This document shows, one piece after another, positions 50,736-60,337 of a stretch of 64,000 nucleotides of DNA (position 1 is the stretch's first letter; every line of letters begins with the position of its first letter). This DNA is from Algoriphagus sp. (lineage in GTDB: Bacteria > Bacteroidota > Bacteroidia > Cytophagales > Cyclobacteriaceae). The position numbers were made by a program, and so were the translations under genes. The DNA lies in assembly GCA_018336015.1 (NCBI GenBank), contig JAGXQZ010000027.1, forward strand, positions 62,001-126,000. The letters are read 5' to 3'. The notes under the pieces are model-generated. The model was not told where the DNA came from. It was given only the letters and a program-made list of their open reading frames with translations, and made no database searches.

Positions 50736-53228
50736 ATGTTCGGGAAAAAACGGAATGAATTTAAGCTTCCCTATCTGGGGATCGAAGATCAGATCCATGG
50801 TTTTCATTGTCTATTCAATCTGAAGGGTGACTTCGGTGTCATCCTTGGGTTGGACAATCCTGTCCTGCAGTATTCGGCGGATTCTTCCAAATACGATTCC
50901 TTTCATCAGCTATACACCAACCTGATCAAAATATTGGGTGAAGGGTATCTGATCCAAAAGCAGGACATTTTTTCAAGAAAGACCTACAGCGAAAAATTCT
51001 CAAAAGAATACCTACAACAGAAGTATGATGACCATTTCCAGGGGCGTCCCTATACTTCGCTGAAGACATTTTTGGTGATTACAAAACGGGCAAAAGGGAG
51101 ATACAGTCAAAAGTCAGTGATGGATTTTATCCAGACCTTGGGTAAGGTGACCGACCTTTTTGAACGTGCTGGAATTAAGACAGAAGCACTCTCAAAAATT
51201 GAGACTGACCGATATGTGAAACGGATTCTCAGTATGAATTTCCATGAGGAAAAGATTGTGCTGGACAACCTGCTTGCCGAAGAAAGCCAAGTGGAAAGTG
51301 GAGATAGAGCTTTTCGGTCGATCACTTTGGTAAATACCGATAAGGTAGAACTTCCGGAAAAGGTAACCACCCATTTGGAGCGTAACGACAAGGATAGCCT
51401 TAAGGGGTTTCCAGTGGATAATATGGCCTTCCTTTTCGATGTCCCTAATTTCCAGACGATAGTTTATAACCAAGTCATTGAAATTATTGAGCAGAGATCA
51501 ACGCTCAACAAGCTGGAATTGAAACGAAAGAGGCATTCCGGAATACCGGATCCAGCCAACAACATCTGTGTCGAAGATATCGACAGGTTATTGGAAGACG
51601 TGGCCAGACACAATCAGCTTTTGGTCAATTGCCACTTCAATGTGGTCGTTTCCGCCAAGAAGGAGAATATTCAAGGAGCTTGTAATTATGTGGAATCCTC
51701 CCTTTTCCAACAGGGGATTGTTGCCAACAAGAATTCCTATAACCAATTGGAGCTTTTTAGGACACTCCTTCCCTGCAATACCGCAGAGTTGAAAGTTTAC
51801 GATTACTTCCTGACCACTTCAGATGCAGCATTGTGCTTTTTCCTGAAAGAGTCACTGAACAAGGATGAAAAAAGCGTTTTTCAGATCCGATTTACGGATC
51901 GACAGGGAATCCCTTTGAAGATTGATCCGGCTGATTTGCCGATGCAAACCAATCGGATCAACAATAGAAACAAGTTTGTATTGGGTCCTTCTGGATCGGG
52001 GAAATCATTCTTTATGAATGCCCTGATCGAACAGTACTGCATGTGGAATAAGCGGCCCAATCCTAAGTGGCTGATGGATGTAGTCATTGTCGATACCGGC
52101 CACTCGTATTCCGGACTTTGCCAATACTACCAAGGGAAATACATCACTTACACCGAGGAAAAGCCAATAACCACCAACCCTTTTTCCATTACTGAAGAAG
52201 AGTACAACATCGAGAAGAAAGACTATCTCCTGACCCTGATTTCCCTCTTGTGGAAGACAGCGGAAGGAACAGTCTCTCAGGTTGAAGCCGATGTTATTTC
52301 CAATACGATCTCGGCCTACTATTCCTCTTTTTTCTCCAAGGAAAGCACTATCGATCGGCTTTGCTTCAACAGCTTTTATGAATTCGCCCTGGAGAAAATC
52401 CCAGAAATCAAAGAGCGTGAAAGCATTGGATTTGAACTTGAAGAATTCCGCTTTGTACTCAAGAAGTTTTACAAGGGAGGTGAGTTTGAAAACCTACTCA
52501 ATGAGGAAGTTGACCAGTCCTTGTTTACCGAATCTTTTGTGGTTTTTGAAATTGACAGCATCAAAGAGCACAAGGTGCTTTTCCCGATTGTGACACTCAT
52601 TATCATGGATGTTTTCATCCAGAAAATGAGGTTCCGAACCAAATACCGGAAGGCACTCATCATCGAAGAAGCTTGGAAGGCCATAGCCTCCCCGCTCATG
52701 GCAGGCTACATTCTATACCTCTATAAAACAGTCCGAAAATTCTGGGGGGAAGCCATAGTGGTAACCCAAGAGCTGGGAGATATCATCGGAAATGCGGTAG
52801 TCAAAGACAGTATTATCAATAATTCGGATACGATCTGTCTTTTGGATCAGACAAAATTCAAAGACAATTATTCTCAAATCGCCTCCCTGCTTTCCATCAA
52901 TGAAAATGAAAGGAAAAAGATCTTCACGATCAATCAGCTGGATAATCATGAGGGCAGGGGAAGATTCAAGGAAGTATATATCCGAAGAGGATCTGCCGGT
53001 GAGGTGTATGGGGTGGAAGTGTCCTTGTACCAATACCTGACCTATACCACGGAAAAGCCAGAAAAATCAGCCATCGAAATCTATATCCAAGCCTTTAGAG
53101 GGTACCAAATGGGACTGGACGCTTTTGTCGAGGATTTTAAGGCTTCTGAGCTTTCACTCCATGAGTTTTTTGGAGAGGTCAACAAGCAAGGGGCCCCGGT
53201 AAGAGAAACACTAACTGCCACTTTTTAA
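50736..53228 (+). CDS. traG: TraG (VirB4-like conjugation ATPase)
   Basis: This 830-residue type IV secretion ATPase has an N-terminal TraG/VirB4 domain with EDQIHGFHCLFNLKGDFGVILGL, and the ATPase core with FVLGPSGSGKSFFMNALIEQY (Walker A), VVIVDTGHSYSGLC and ALIIEEAWKAIASPLM (Walker B, EEA), and VVTQELGDI (sensor). The length and order fit TraG of CTnDOT-type elements. It powers pilus assembly and substrate transfer. The paralogous secreted proteins follow 11 bp later. Confidence 0.95.
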   Translation: MFGKKRNEFKLPYLGIEDQIHGFHCLFNLKGDFGVILGLDNPVLQYSADSSKYDSFHQLYTNLIKILGEGYLIQKQDIFSRKTYSEKFSKEYLQQKYDDHFQGRPYTSLKTFLVITKRAKGRYSQKSVMDFIQTLGKVTDLFERAGIKTEALSKIETDRYVKRILSMNFHEEKIVLDNLLAEESQVESGDRAFRSITLVNTDKVELPEKVTTHLERNDKDSLKGFPVDNMAFLFDVPNFQTIVYNQVIEIIEQRSTLNKLELKRKRHSGIPDPANNICVEDIDRLLEDVARHNQLLVNCHFNVVVSAKKENIQGACNYVESSLFQQGIVANKNSYNQLELFRTLLPCNTAELKVYDYFLTTSDAALCFFLKESLNKDEKSVFQIRFTDRQGIPLKIDPADLPMQTNRINNRNKFVLGPSGSGKSFFMNALIEQYCMWNKRPNPKWLMDVVIVDTGHSYSGLCQYYQGKYITYTEEKPITTNPFSITEEEYNIEKKDYLLTLISLLWKTAEGTVSQVEADVISNTISAYYSSFFSKESTIDRLCFNSFYEFALEKIPEIKERESIGFELEEFRFVLKKFYKGGEFENLLNEEVDQSLFTESFVVFEIDSIKEHKVLFPIVTLIIMDVFIQKMRFRTKYRKALIIEEAWKAIASPLMAGYILYLYKTVRKFWGEAIVVTQELGDIIGNAVVKDSIINNSDTICLLDQTKFKDNYSQIASLLSINENERKKIFTINQLDNHEGRGRFKEVYIRRGSAGEVYGVEVSLYQYLTYTTEKPEKSAIEIYIQAFRGYQMGLDAFVEDFKASELSLHEFFGEVNKQGAPVRETLTATF

Positions 53229-53239
53229 CCATTACAAAG

Positions 53240-53902
53240 ATGAAAAGCTTGAACATACTGGTATTTCTGATCCTCTCGGGATCTGCCTTAGGGCAAACTA
53301 TCTATGTGGATCCAGCGGTAGCAGGAGCAACGGCGGCACATTCTGCGGTCATCAATTCTCAGCTGAATGCCACTAATGAACGATTGACTTTGATTGAACG
53401 GGGACAGCTGGCGATTACCGGAAACCTGACCATTGTCAATACGATGCAGGACAAAATCTACAAAGGACTTTCTGAGGTCAGTTCGATTTTGACCAACCTT
53501 TCCAATGTGCAGGAAATCGCTCGAATAGCCACCGGGATTTCAAGTGACCTTAGCCAGGTGATGGACTTAGCCGGAGAGAATCCCGCTTTACTCCTGTTTG
53601 CCGAACGGAATGCTACCCTATTTCAGCAAAGGGCAACTTCTTTGGCCTTGGAGGTCAGTTCATTTGTGTTGAAGGGAGGAGAAAACAATCTCATGGATGC
53701 AGGTGAGCGGTCAAAACTGATCAATCAGATTTTGACTGAGATGGTCATCCTGCGATCCTACTCTTATGGCATGTATCGAGCCATGTATTTTGCTCAGATG
53801 AAAGGATTTGTGAGGGCTCTAAATCCTTTTCAAGGGTACATCAACGTAGATATCCAGCTTGCGCAGGATATAGCCAGAAAAGCCAAAACCCTCCAACCAT
53901 GA
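53240..53902 (+). CDS. Secreted transfer protein, paralogue A of three
   Basis: The 220-residue periplasmic protein has a signal peptide ending SALGQ, then helices with AHSAVINSQLNATNERL. It shares with the next two proteins a block of the form LAGENPALLLFAER...RATSLALEVSSFVLKGGENNLMDAG and an ending LNPFQGYINVDIQLAQDI. It stands where TraH/TraI (DUF4141-like, possibly VirB5-like) lie in other elements, but I do not recognise the family. ATGA overlap to the next gene shows coupling. Confidence 0.8.
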   Translation: MKSLNILVFLILSGSALGQTIYVDPAVAGATAAHSAVINSQLNATNERLTLIERGQLAITGNLTIVNTMQDKIYKGLSEVSSILTNLSNVQEIARIATGISSDLSQVMDLAGENPALLLFAERNATLFQQRATSLALEVSSFVLKGGENNLMDAGERSKLINQILTEMVILRSYSYGMYRAMYFAQMKGFVRALNPFQGYINVDIQLAQDIARKAKTLQP

Positions 53903-54552
53903 AATCTTTTTGGCTTTTACCCTTCGTTTTTTTGGCAACCCTTGGGATGAGTTTTGCTCAAACCAATGTGGCCCTTCTCCACCAGCTAGTCGAGGAATCC
54001 AAGTCTGAATATAACCTTCAAAAAGAGGCAAAAGGAAATCAGGGAAGGAACTCGGTCAACGAGGAGGTCAATACCAATTTGGTCAAGTCTGTAAAGGAGA
54101 AATACCGAGCCGTCCAGGACCGATTTGCCAAACTCTCCATTGTCATCGATGCTTTTGGAATTGGTGCTGCGGCTGAGCCCTTGGTCAACTCCATTATTGA
54201 TAATCAACAGCAAATCGTTTTCTACTGTAGCCAAAATCCGGAATTAGTACTTTTTGCGGTAGAGTCGGAACGGGTTTTCGTCGAAAGATCCTATTCACTT
54301 TTGAATTATCTCTTTGGCCTTTCGGCAAGTATCGGAGTGGTCAACCAGATGAAAGTTTCGGAAAGAAGAATCCTTTTCCAACATATTCTGGACGAGCTGA
54401 GGGAGATCAACGGACTTTCCTACACCGTTTCCAAATCACTTCAGCACTATCTCGAAAGGAAGAGAGGAATCAATCCTTACCTACAGTATGTAGCAACGGA
54501 AATGGCCTTGGTAGAAGAAATCATTCAAAACGCCAAAACCCTAATCCGATGA
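53899..54552 (+). CDS. Secreted transfer protein, paralogue B of three
   Basis: The 217-residue protein has a signal peptide (ending MSFAQ) and a long helical body: NPELVLFAVESERVFVERSYSLL, then RRILFQHILDELREINGL and INPYLQYVATEMALVEEII. It is the most diverged of three adjacent paralogues, lacking the LKEGDNLL-type loop. It is coupled on both sides by ATGA overlaps. Its function is unknown; pilus tip or periplasmic channel parts are plausible. Confidence 0.78.
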   Translation: MKSFWLLPFVFLATLGMSFAQTNVALLHQLVEESKSEYNLQKEAKGNQGRNSVNEEVNTNLVKSVKEKYRAVQDRFAKLSIVIDAFGIGAAAEPLVNSIIDNQQQIVFYCSQNPELVLFAVESERVFVERSYSLLNYLFGLSASIGVVNQMKVSERRILFQHILDELREINGLSYTVSKSLQHYLERKRGINPYLQYVATEMALVEEIIQNAKTLIR

Positions 54553-55211
54553 AAAATCTCCTTTTTCTTTTCATGTGTTTCGTGGCTGTTGAATCTTATC
54601 CCCAGACCGTGGTATTTGACAAAGAGCATTTTTCGATAGTCAATGCCAACGCTGCTGTACGAAATGTCAGTGAAATAGGGTATCACCAAACTTTGGATAT
54701 CATCAGGCAAAACACTGATGATATCATTCTCAATTCATCCAGCCTGGCACTGGTTCAAACCATGATTGTCAACTCCCTCACCCAAATCAATGAAGGGTTC
54801 AAGGATGCAATACAGGTAAGGATGATCGCTGAGACTGTCTTGGATATCAGTTCCATTTCCGCAGAGGCTTTTCAATTGGCGGGCGAAAATCCCATCCTTT
54901 TTCTTTTTGTCGAAGAGTACACGGGCCAGGCAAAAACCAGAAGTCTCAACCTGGCTACGGAAGTTTCATCACTTATTCTCAAAGAGGGCGATAATCTACT
55001 GATGAATTACAATGTCCGGGACGAGCTTCTTGATTCGGTACAGGAGGAATTACAGGTAATTCTTGCTTTGGTACTAGCTGCAAAAAACAGCATCTACTGG
55101 GCCAAGACCAATGGGATAATCCGATCCCTCAATCCTTACCAAGCCTATATCAATCGTGATTTAGGATTGATCAATGAAATCATCATCAAACAGAAAATCC
55201 TTACCCGATGA
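54549..55211 (+). CDS. Secreted transfer protein, paralogue C of three
   Basis: The 220-residue protein has a signal peptide ending ESYPQ. It matches paralogue A in order and motif: LAGENPILFLFVEEYTGQ, RSLNLATEVSSLILKEGDNLLM and LNPYQAYINRDLGLINEII. The three differ enough to suggest an old tandem triplication with separate roles. It overlaps the next gene by 4 bp. A DUF4141/TraI relation is possible but not proven. Confidence 0.8.
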   Translation: MKNLLFLFMCFVAVESYPQTVVFDKEHFSIVNANAAVRNVSEIGYHQTLDIIRQNTDDIILNSSSLALVQTMIVNSLTQINEGFKDAIQVRMIAETVLDISSISAEAFQLAGENPILFLFVEEYTGQAKTRSLNLATEVSSLILKEGDNLLMNYNVRDELLDSVQEELQVILALVLAAKNSIYWAKTNGIIRSLNPYQAYINRDLGLINEIIIKQKILTR

Positions 55212-55996
55212 AGCCGACTCTCTCATTTTTGATCCTTTTTTCTGTTTGTATTCACAGCTACGGACAGACTCCAATCCATGATAAAGCGATTGTCGCTCAG
55301 CAGGAACGGATGGTCTATAAGCAGTGGGATGAGGATAAATTCTATCCTGAACCCAATAGACTGCTCGGAATCCCAACGAATCCGATTTGGTATATCACCT
55401 GGGGCTTGCACCCCAATTACCCGGATCTGGACCGAAGGCCATTATCTCCAAGGGGAGAACAGACTCAAAGGCTGGGATTGGCAGCGGCCATGCAGATTTC
55501 TTCTAACTACTACAAGCAGCACTCAGATACGGTCAAAAACTTGGCAACGGCTGAAATGGCTCGCATTTCAGGAGCTTTTTCAGCGACAGATCCTCTTTAT
55601 CAATTCTACTATAAGCGAGAGCTCAGGCCTCTGGAAAATCCTGAAGCCACTGCTTTTCAGGGTGTTCCTGCGGAAGTAATCCATTACATGACTGATCATG
55701 GGGCTTACCAATGGTACTTAAACAACATGGCTTCGCTTTCGGAGCGATATGAATTTGCAAAGAGCCTGGATATGGAAAGAGGACAACGGATTCTGATGTA
55801 TCACAGAATCATGCTTGAAATGAGAGATATCCTTAAAAAGTGGCAATACAAGCTGGACATGTCTTCCAATATGCTTGCCTTCCGAAAGCTGAACCAGCGG
55901 AAAATCAGCGGAGAGATTACCCTTTCAAATCCAAAAAGCGAGGAGGATAGAGCCAAGAAAATTGCTAACCAAACCCAAGTCCTAAAATGCCCATGA
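55208..55996 (+). CDS. Secreted protein of the transfer operon, unknown
   Basis: The 262-residue protein has a signal peptide (SFLILFSVCIHSYGQ), followed by a Pro- and Tyr-rich region (WYITWGLHPNYPDLDRRPLSPRG) and a helical C-terminus (RILMYHRIMLEMRDILKKWQYKLDM). I do not recognise it. Start overlaps paralogue C (ATGA). A 78-bp gap with no gene follows. It is presumably a periplasmic component peculiar to this family of elements. Confidence 0.75.
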   Translation: MKPTLSFLILFSVCIHSYGQTPIHDKAIVAQQERMVYKQWDEDKFYPEPNRLLGIPTNPIWYITWGLHPNYPDLDRRPLSPRGEQTQRLGLAAAMQISSNYYKQHSDTVKNLATAEMARISGAFSATDPLYQFYYKRELRPLENPEATAFQGVPAEVIHYMTDHGAYQWYLNNMASLSERYEFAKSLDMERGQRILMYHRIMLEMRDILKKWQYKLDMSSNMLAFRKLNQRKISGEITLSNPKSEEDRAKKIANQTQVLKCP

Positions 55997-56074
55997 GAAA
56001 GGCTCATCACGCATGGTTATGGCTATCTAGGGCATTCCATGTGGCCATTGAAAATCAATTAATAATCACATGAA

Positions 56075-57229
56075 ATGAAGAAGCTGATCACAGGACTATC
56101 TATTCTCCTTGGCTTGTCAATCCCCGGATTTGCTCAATCGGCCAACCATGACCAGTACAAGGAGACCATAAGCTATTTGCAGGGAAACAGCATTTACGAC
56201 AGGGGAGTGATGACCTTCTTTGAAGAAATGAGGGATTATGGCTTTGCTCATTCCGACCCTTTCATGAGAGATGCTCAGACCTTGGCCTGTATTTTCATGC
56301 TGATTTTTTTTAGTCTCAAATGCTACGAAATGATGGCAGGGGATAAGAAGCTTGAAATTATGCCCCTTTTAAGACCTTTTGCGTTGGTGATTCTTTTGAT
56401 GTGGTGGCCAATTTTCTGCCAGATCATCGCTTTTCCTACCGATTTGATCGCTGCCAAAACAGAAGCGCTTTTCGGGACTCAAAACGATATCAATAATGGG
56501 TTGCGGCTTGACCGGGCGGCCTACATGATCGAGATGGCCGATCAGCTGGTGGAATATCAGGCAGTGACCGAGATGGCATCGGAACAGGCGCAAGAATCCG
56601 ATAAAGATTTGGGGATGGTGATTGTGGATGGGGTAAAAGGATTTTTCTCCGATCAGATTCTAGCTCCTATTGTCCAAATGAGGATTAGGATGCAAACCAG
56701 CCTTCAACTGCTCGCTACCCAAATCATCGAATTGGTGGCCATATGGATTCTAAGGGTGTGTGTCTATATCATTTTCATGTTGCAGATCATCTATTCGACG
56801 GTGTTGGTGATACTTGGGCCATTTTCAGTGGTGGTGAGTATTCTTCCAGCCTTTCGGGATGCGTTCACTACCTGGATAGCAAGGTTTGTCTCCGTCAACC
56901 TTTATGTAGGAGTGGCATATTTGATTCTCTACATAACAGGAAGGCTCCAACAATATGCTTTGGAGGTAGAGATTGACAAGTACGAGTATTTGCTTTCAAC
57001 CGGTGGGGGAGCAGATCGGCTTGAAAAAATGGCTTGGTTGGCATCCAATGGCTTTTTGAGTTTCGGGCTGGTGATTGTAGCATTTTTTGTCAGCGCAATT
57101 GCCATCACTACCGTGCCCTCGATTTCCACTTGGATCATTTCCACTTCAGGAATTTCCTCAGCAGCAACCACCGCCGGAAGGATGGGGTCTTCTGCTTCAA
57201 AATCAATTTCAAGAGCTAAACTAATCTAA
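56075..57229 (+). CDS. traJ: TraJ (VirB6-like membrane channel protein)
   Basis: The 384-residue polytopic membrane protein has a signal peptide and then several hydrophobic segments, the first near 73-90 and the rest in the second half (IWILRVCVYIIFMLQIIYSTVLVILGPF, VSVNLYVGVAYLILYITG and LSFGLVIVAFFVSAIAITTVPSISTWIISTSG). VLGPFSVVVSILPAFRD is the typical VirB6/TrbL-like motif. It continues directly to TraK, 2 bp away. Confidence 0.9.
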   Translation: MKKLITGLSILLGLSIPGFAQSANHDQYKETISYLQGNSIYDRGVMTFFEEMRDYGFAHSDPFMRDAQTLACIFMLIFFSLKCYEMMAGDKKLEIMPLLRPFALVILLMWWPIFCQIIAFPTDLIAAKTEALFGTQNDINNGLRLDRAAYMIEMADQLVEYQAVTEMASEQAQESDKDLGMVIVDGVKGFFSDQILAPIVQMRIRMQTSLQLLATQIIELVAIWILRVCVYIIFMLQIIYSTVLVILGPFSVVVSILPAFRDAFTTWIARFVSVNLYVGVAYLILYITGRLQQYALEVEIDKYEYLLSTGGGADRLEKMAWLASNGFLSFGLVIVAFFVSAIAITTVPSISTWIISTSGISSAATTAGRMGSSASKSISRAKLI

Positions 57230-57231
57230 CC

Positions 57232-57840
57232 ATGATCATCCAAAACATTGAATCGAAAATCAGATTGGCAACGGTTCTTTCACTGGGGAGCCTGATTACC
57301 TCAATCATAATCTGCGGCTTTGTTTCGGTTTACGCCTATAAACAGGTAGCCAACGCAAGGCAGTCCATTTATATCCTTGACAATGATATACCCATTTTAG
57401 CGAAGCAGGCCAATATGCAAATGAATAGGCCCGCTGAGTACAAAGCAGCCGTGGACTTGTTCCATAGCCTTTTTTTCAACCTGACTCCCGACGATAAGCA
57501 CATCGAATATCAAATGAGCAGGGCCATGTATTTCGTGGATGAGACCGGAGTCGGCCAATACAATAACCTAAAAGAAAAGGGCTACTTCAATTCCATTCTC
57601 TCCTCTAGTTCTGTGCTTTCTATCCAGACGGATTCGATTGTCTTGGATCAGAATAGATTCCGGTATTACGGCAAGCAAAAGATAGATCGAAGAAGTGCCA
57701 CGATCACGAGATCCATCATCACTGAGGGGGAATTGATCGATATACCTAGAAGTGAAAATAACAGCCATGGGGTTTTGATCACGAATTGGAAAACTATTGA
57801 AAATAAAGACCTGAGCAATGTTTCGAAAAACACCTTCTAA
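57232..57840 (+). CDS. traK: TraK (VirB8-like)
   Basis: The 202-residue protein has one membrane segment (about 17-37) after a short cytoplasmic start IQNIESKIRLATVLSLG. The periplasmic domain contains RPAEYKAAVDLFHSLFFNLTPDD and AMYFVDETGVGQYNNLKEKGYFNSIL, the TraK family blocks. It is a core component of the envelope-spanning channel. The next gene starts 23 bp inside its end. Confidence 0.9.
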   Translation: MIIQNIESKIRLATVLSLGSLITSIIICGFVSVYAYKQVANARQSIYILDNDIPILAKQANMQMNRPAEYKAAVDLFHSLFFNLTPDDKHIEYQMSRAMYFVDETGVGQYNNLKEKGYFNSILSSSSVLSIQTDSIVLDQNRFRYYGKQKIDRRSATITRSIITEGELIDIPRSENNSHGVLITNWKTIENKDLSNVSKNTF

Positions 57841-58249
57841 GGATCGGGAAACCACCATTTTCCAAGAACTTAAAAATGAGCTTTTTCCTCACATGGCAGG
57901 GGTTAATGGCCATTTGAAGGGGTTGATGGATCGTCATGCCAAAATCATTTTTTGTGTCATGCTTCTTCTCATTGTAGCCTCTTTCATCCTGACCTTTTTT
58001 GTGCTGAAGCCTAACCCGGAGAATAAGGCTGAAAATTTCAAAAAAGACCTGAAGGCTATTCCGGGAGAGCTATCCGGCGAATTTTCAGCCTTGCAGGATT
58101 TGACCCTGAGAGCTGCGAAAATGGCAGAATTAAAGTCCGAGATAGAGCGGATTATCGCTCAGGATTCTATTTCAAAAACCGATTCAGCCTATCTGGAAAA
58201 AGCAATTGAGCAACTGAAATACTTTAATAACCACTCCAATGAAAATTGA
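57818..58249 (+). CDS. Single-pass membrane protein between TraK and TraM (TraL position)
   Basis: The 143-residue protein has one membrane segment (about 49-70, IIFCVMLLLIVASFILTFFVL) and a helical periplasmic tail rich in Lys and Glu. The position is that of TraL, but the protein does not show a conserved motif I know. Its start overlaps TraK by 23 bp and its end TraM by 11 bp, so it is tightly coupled. Confidence 0.78.
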   Translation: MFRKTPSKDRETTIFQELKNELFPHMAGVNGHLKGLMDRHAKIIFCVMLLLIVASFILTFFVLKPNPENKAENFKKDLKAIPGELSGEFSALQDLTLRAAKMAELKSEIERIIAQDSISKTDSAYLEKAIEQLKYFNNHSNEN

Positions 58250-59462
58250 CTTCAAACAACCCAGATACATCCTGCCGATTATCATGCTCCCGTTTTTGTG
58301 TTTGCTGTTTTACGGGTATAAATCCTTCAGCAAAGACAATCCGGCTGATCCTGTTCAGGGTATCAGTGGAATCCAATCCGAGATCGGCAAAGTGTCGGAA
58401 CAGATCCAGAAAAAACCGCTTGATTCCAAACTGGATGCTTCGAGAGAAACCTATAAAAGGGCAAATGATGGATATACGGCTATCAAAGGCTTGGAACTCG
58501 AGGTAGAAGAATCTAGCCAAATCAAAACGCTATATAACGAGGAGGAAAAAAGGCTGCTGGATTCAATAGACAACGCTTTAAAAAGCGCAGGTCTGTATTC
58601 GGGAAAACCCGATGCCGCCAATGGTTTCCCATCTGTTTTGCCACAACCTTCCAGACGGCAAAGCTTTTCCAAGGAAGATGAAGAATTGTTGAATGCCATC
58701 AATCAGCTGGAAGGGAAAAAGACCCAAGTTCCCGCCAACAGATACGAAGATCCCATGGATCTTTTCAAAGCGCAGATGGCTGTGATAGACTCCATTTCCA
58801 AAGCGAATGATCCGGCCTATCAAGAGCTACAGCAAAAAGAAATGGAAAGCCAGCAAGTAGCAAATGAGACCGAAAACGAAGTTTATCGAGTTCAGAAGTC
58901 AGAGGGTGCCGCTACTTTATTCAATACCGTCACCAGAGAAAAAAAAGGAAAGTTCATCGAAGCAATCATTGATCAGGATATCAAGAGTGGTACCCTTGGG
59001 GCCAGATTGAGAATCCGACTTTTAGATGATATCCTGATCGGAAATGCCATTGTGGGCAGAGGAACTTACCTCTATGCATTGATTTCCGGATATGAAGCTC
59101 AGCGAGTGAAGCTGACCATTTCTTCGATTATGATCAATGATCAAATCTTCCCGATTAAACTCTCCATCTATGACGTGGATGGGATGGAAGGGCTTTATGT
59201 TCCAGCCAGTGCCTTCCGGGAATTTTCCAAAGAACTCGGAGGAAATACCACAGGAGGAATGAATCTGACGATGCAGCCAAACTCAGACGAATTGAGCCAA
59301 CTGTACATGTCTGCACTCCAACGAATGTTCACCTCAACTTCCCAAGCCGTTTCAAAATCCATCAAAAAGAACAAGGCCAATATCAAATATGGAACCTCTG
59401 TCTATCTGATCGATACCCACGAATTGCAGGAAAACGGAAAAATGATCCAAAACCAAAACTGA
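58239..59462 (+). CDS. traM: TraM (VirB10-like)
   Basis: This 407-residue protein has one N-terminal membrane segment (ILPIIMLPFLCLLFYGYKS), a long hydrophilic and coiled linker (Glu- and Lys-rich) and the conserved TraM C-terminal domain: GTLGARLRIRLLDDILIGNAIVGRGTYLYALISGYEAQRVKL and VDGMEGLYVPASAFREF. This bridges inner and outer membrane. The TraN gene starts 6 bp later. Confidence 0.92.
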   Translation: MKIDFKQPRYILPIIMLPFLCLLFYGYKSFSKDNPADPVQGISGIQSEIGKVSEQIQKKPLDSKLDASRETYKRANDGYTAIKGLELEVEESSQIKTLYNEEEKRLLDSIDNALKSAGLYSGKPDAANGFPSVLPQPSRRQSFSKEDEELLNAINQLEGKKTQVPANRYEDPMDLFKAQMAVIDSISKANDPAYQELQQKEMESQQVANETENEVYRVQKSEGAATLFNTVTREKKGKFIEAIIDQDIKSGTLGARLRIRLLDDILIGNAIVGRGTYLYALISGYEAQRVKLTISSIMINDQIFPIKLSIYDVDGMEGLYVPASAFREFSKELGGNTTGGMNLTMQPNSDELSQLYMSALQRMFTSTSQAVSKSIKKNKANIKYGTSVYLIDTHELQENGKMIQNQN

Positions 59463-59468
59463 CCTACC

Positions 59469-60305
59469 ATGAGACAAAAGATTATAACCATTATCCTTTG
59501 GGCGATATCCATTTCGGCCTATGCCCAGCAAAACGGGACGCTTTTGAAAAGCCAACTTCCCAAGATCTATATCGACGAGGAAATCTCCCTTCACTTTCTT
59601 TCCCCCGAGCCCATCCAATACGTGGATATCTCGACCGACAATATGATCGGGGATATTCCATTGGAGAATGTATTTCGGGTAAAGGCAATCCGTGACAGTG
59701 TTTCCAACCTCAATGGATACAATAAGTCTTTGGGAGTGGTTACCATTATCGGGCAGAAATTCATCGCACAGTACGATTTATGGTATGCCCATGATGAGCG
59801 ACAGCTGAAGACTCAAATTGAAATTCTTCCTATCCATACCAGTCCCTTGGAGGTCGGTAAAATCCCCATGAGCGACCAAGACCTTCGGTATTTTTCAATA
59901 GAGGCATTTAAAAGGAAGGAGAAGGACAACATCGCCAAGAGCAGTCAGTATGGGGTTTCCGGTCAGGTAAATTGTATCTACACGGTTGACGATTATATCT
60001 TTTTGGACATCTCCTTTACCAACAAGACCAATCTCAAATTTGATCTTGACCAGTTGAGATTTAAGATCGAGGACAAGCGAATCACCAAAGCAACCAATGT
60101 CCAATCCATTGAGATAGAGCCTGAATACCAGCTTTTCACCCCGGAAAGCTTTGAGAAGAAATACCGAAATATCTACGTGTTTAAAAAATTTACCTTCCCC
60201 AATTCCAAGGTGTTCACCATCGAGCTTTCCGAATCCCAAATCAGTGGAAGAACGCTCTCTTTGGAGATCAAGTACGCAGACCTTTTAGCGGCAGACACAC
60301 TTTAA
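59469..60305 (+). CDS. traN: TraN (DUF4138, VirB9-like)
   Basis: This 278-residue secreted protein has a signal peptide ending AYAQQ, then IYIDEEISLHFLSPEPIQYVDIST and NVFRVKAIRDSV, the DUF4138/TraN start, and beta-rich C-terminal sequence (VFKKFTFPNSKVFTIELSESQISGRTLSLEIKY). It forms the outer-membrane part of the channel together with TraM. A short gap of 32 bp separates it from the coupling protein gene. Confidence 0.92.
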   Translation: MRQKIITIILWAISISAYAQQNGTLLKSQLPKIYIDEEISLHFLSPEPIQYVDISTDNMIGDIPLENVFRVKAIRDSVSNLNGYNKSLGVVTIIGQKFIAQYDLWYAHDERQLKTQIEILPIHTSPLEVGKIPMSDQDLRYFSIEAFKRKEKDNIAKSSQYGVSGQVNCIYTVDDYIFLDISFTNKTNLKFDLDQLRFKIEDKRITKATNVQSIEIEPEYQLFTPESFEKKYRNIYVFKKFTFPNSKVFTIELSESQISGRTLSLEIKYADLLAADTL

Positions 60306-60337
60306 AAATGATTTTTCCCTTCAACTGAGCCTTTGCT

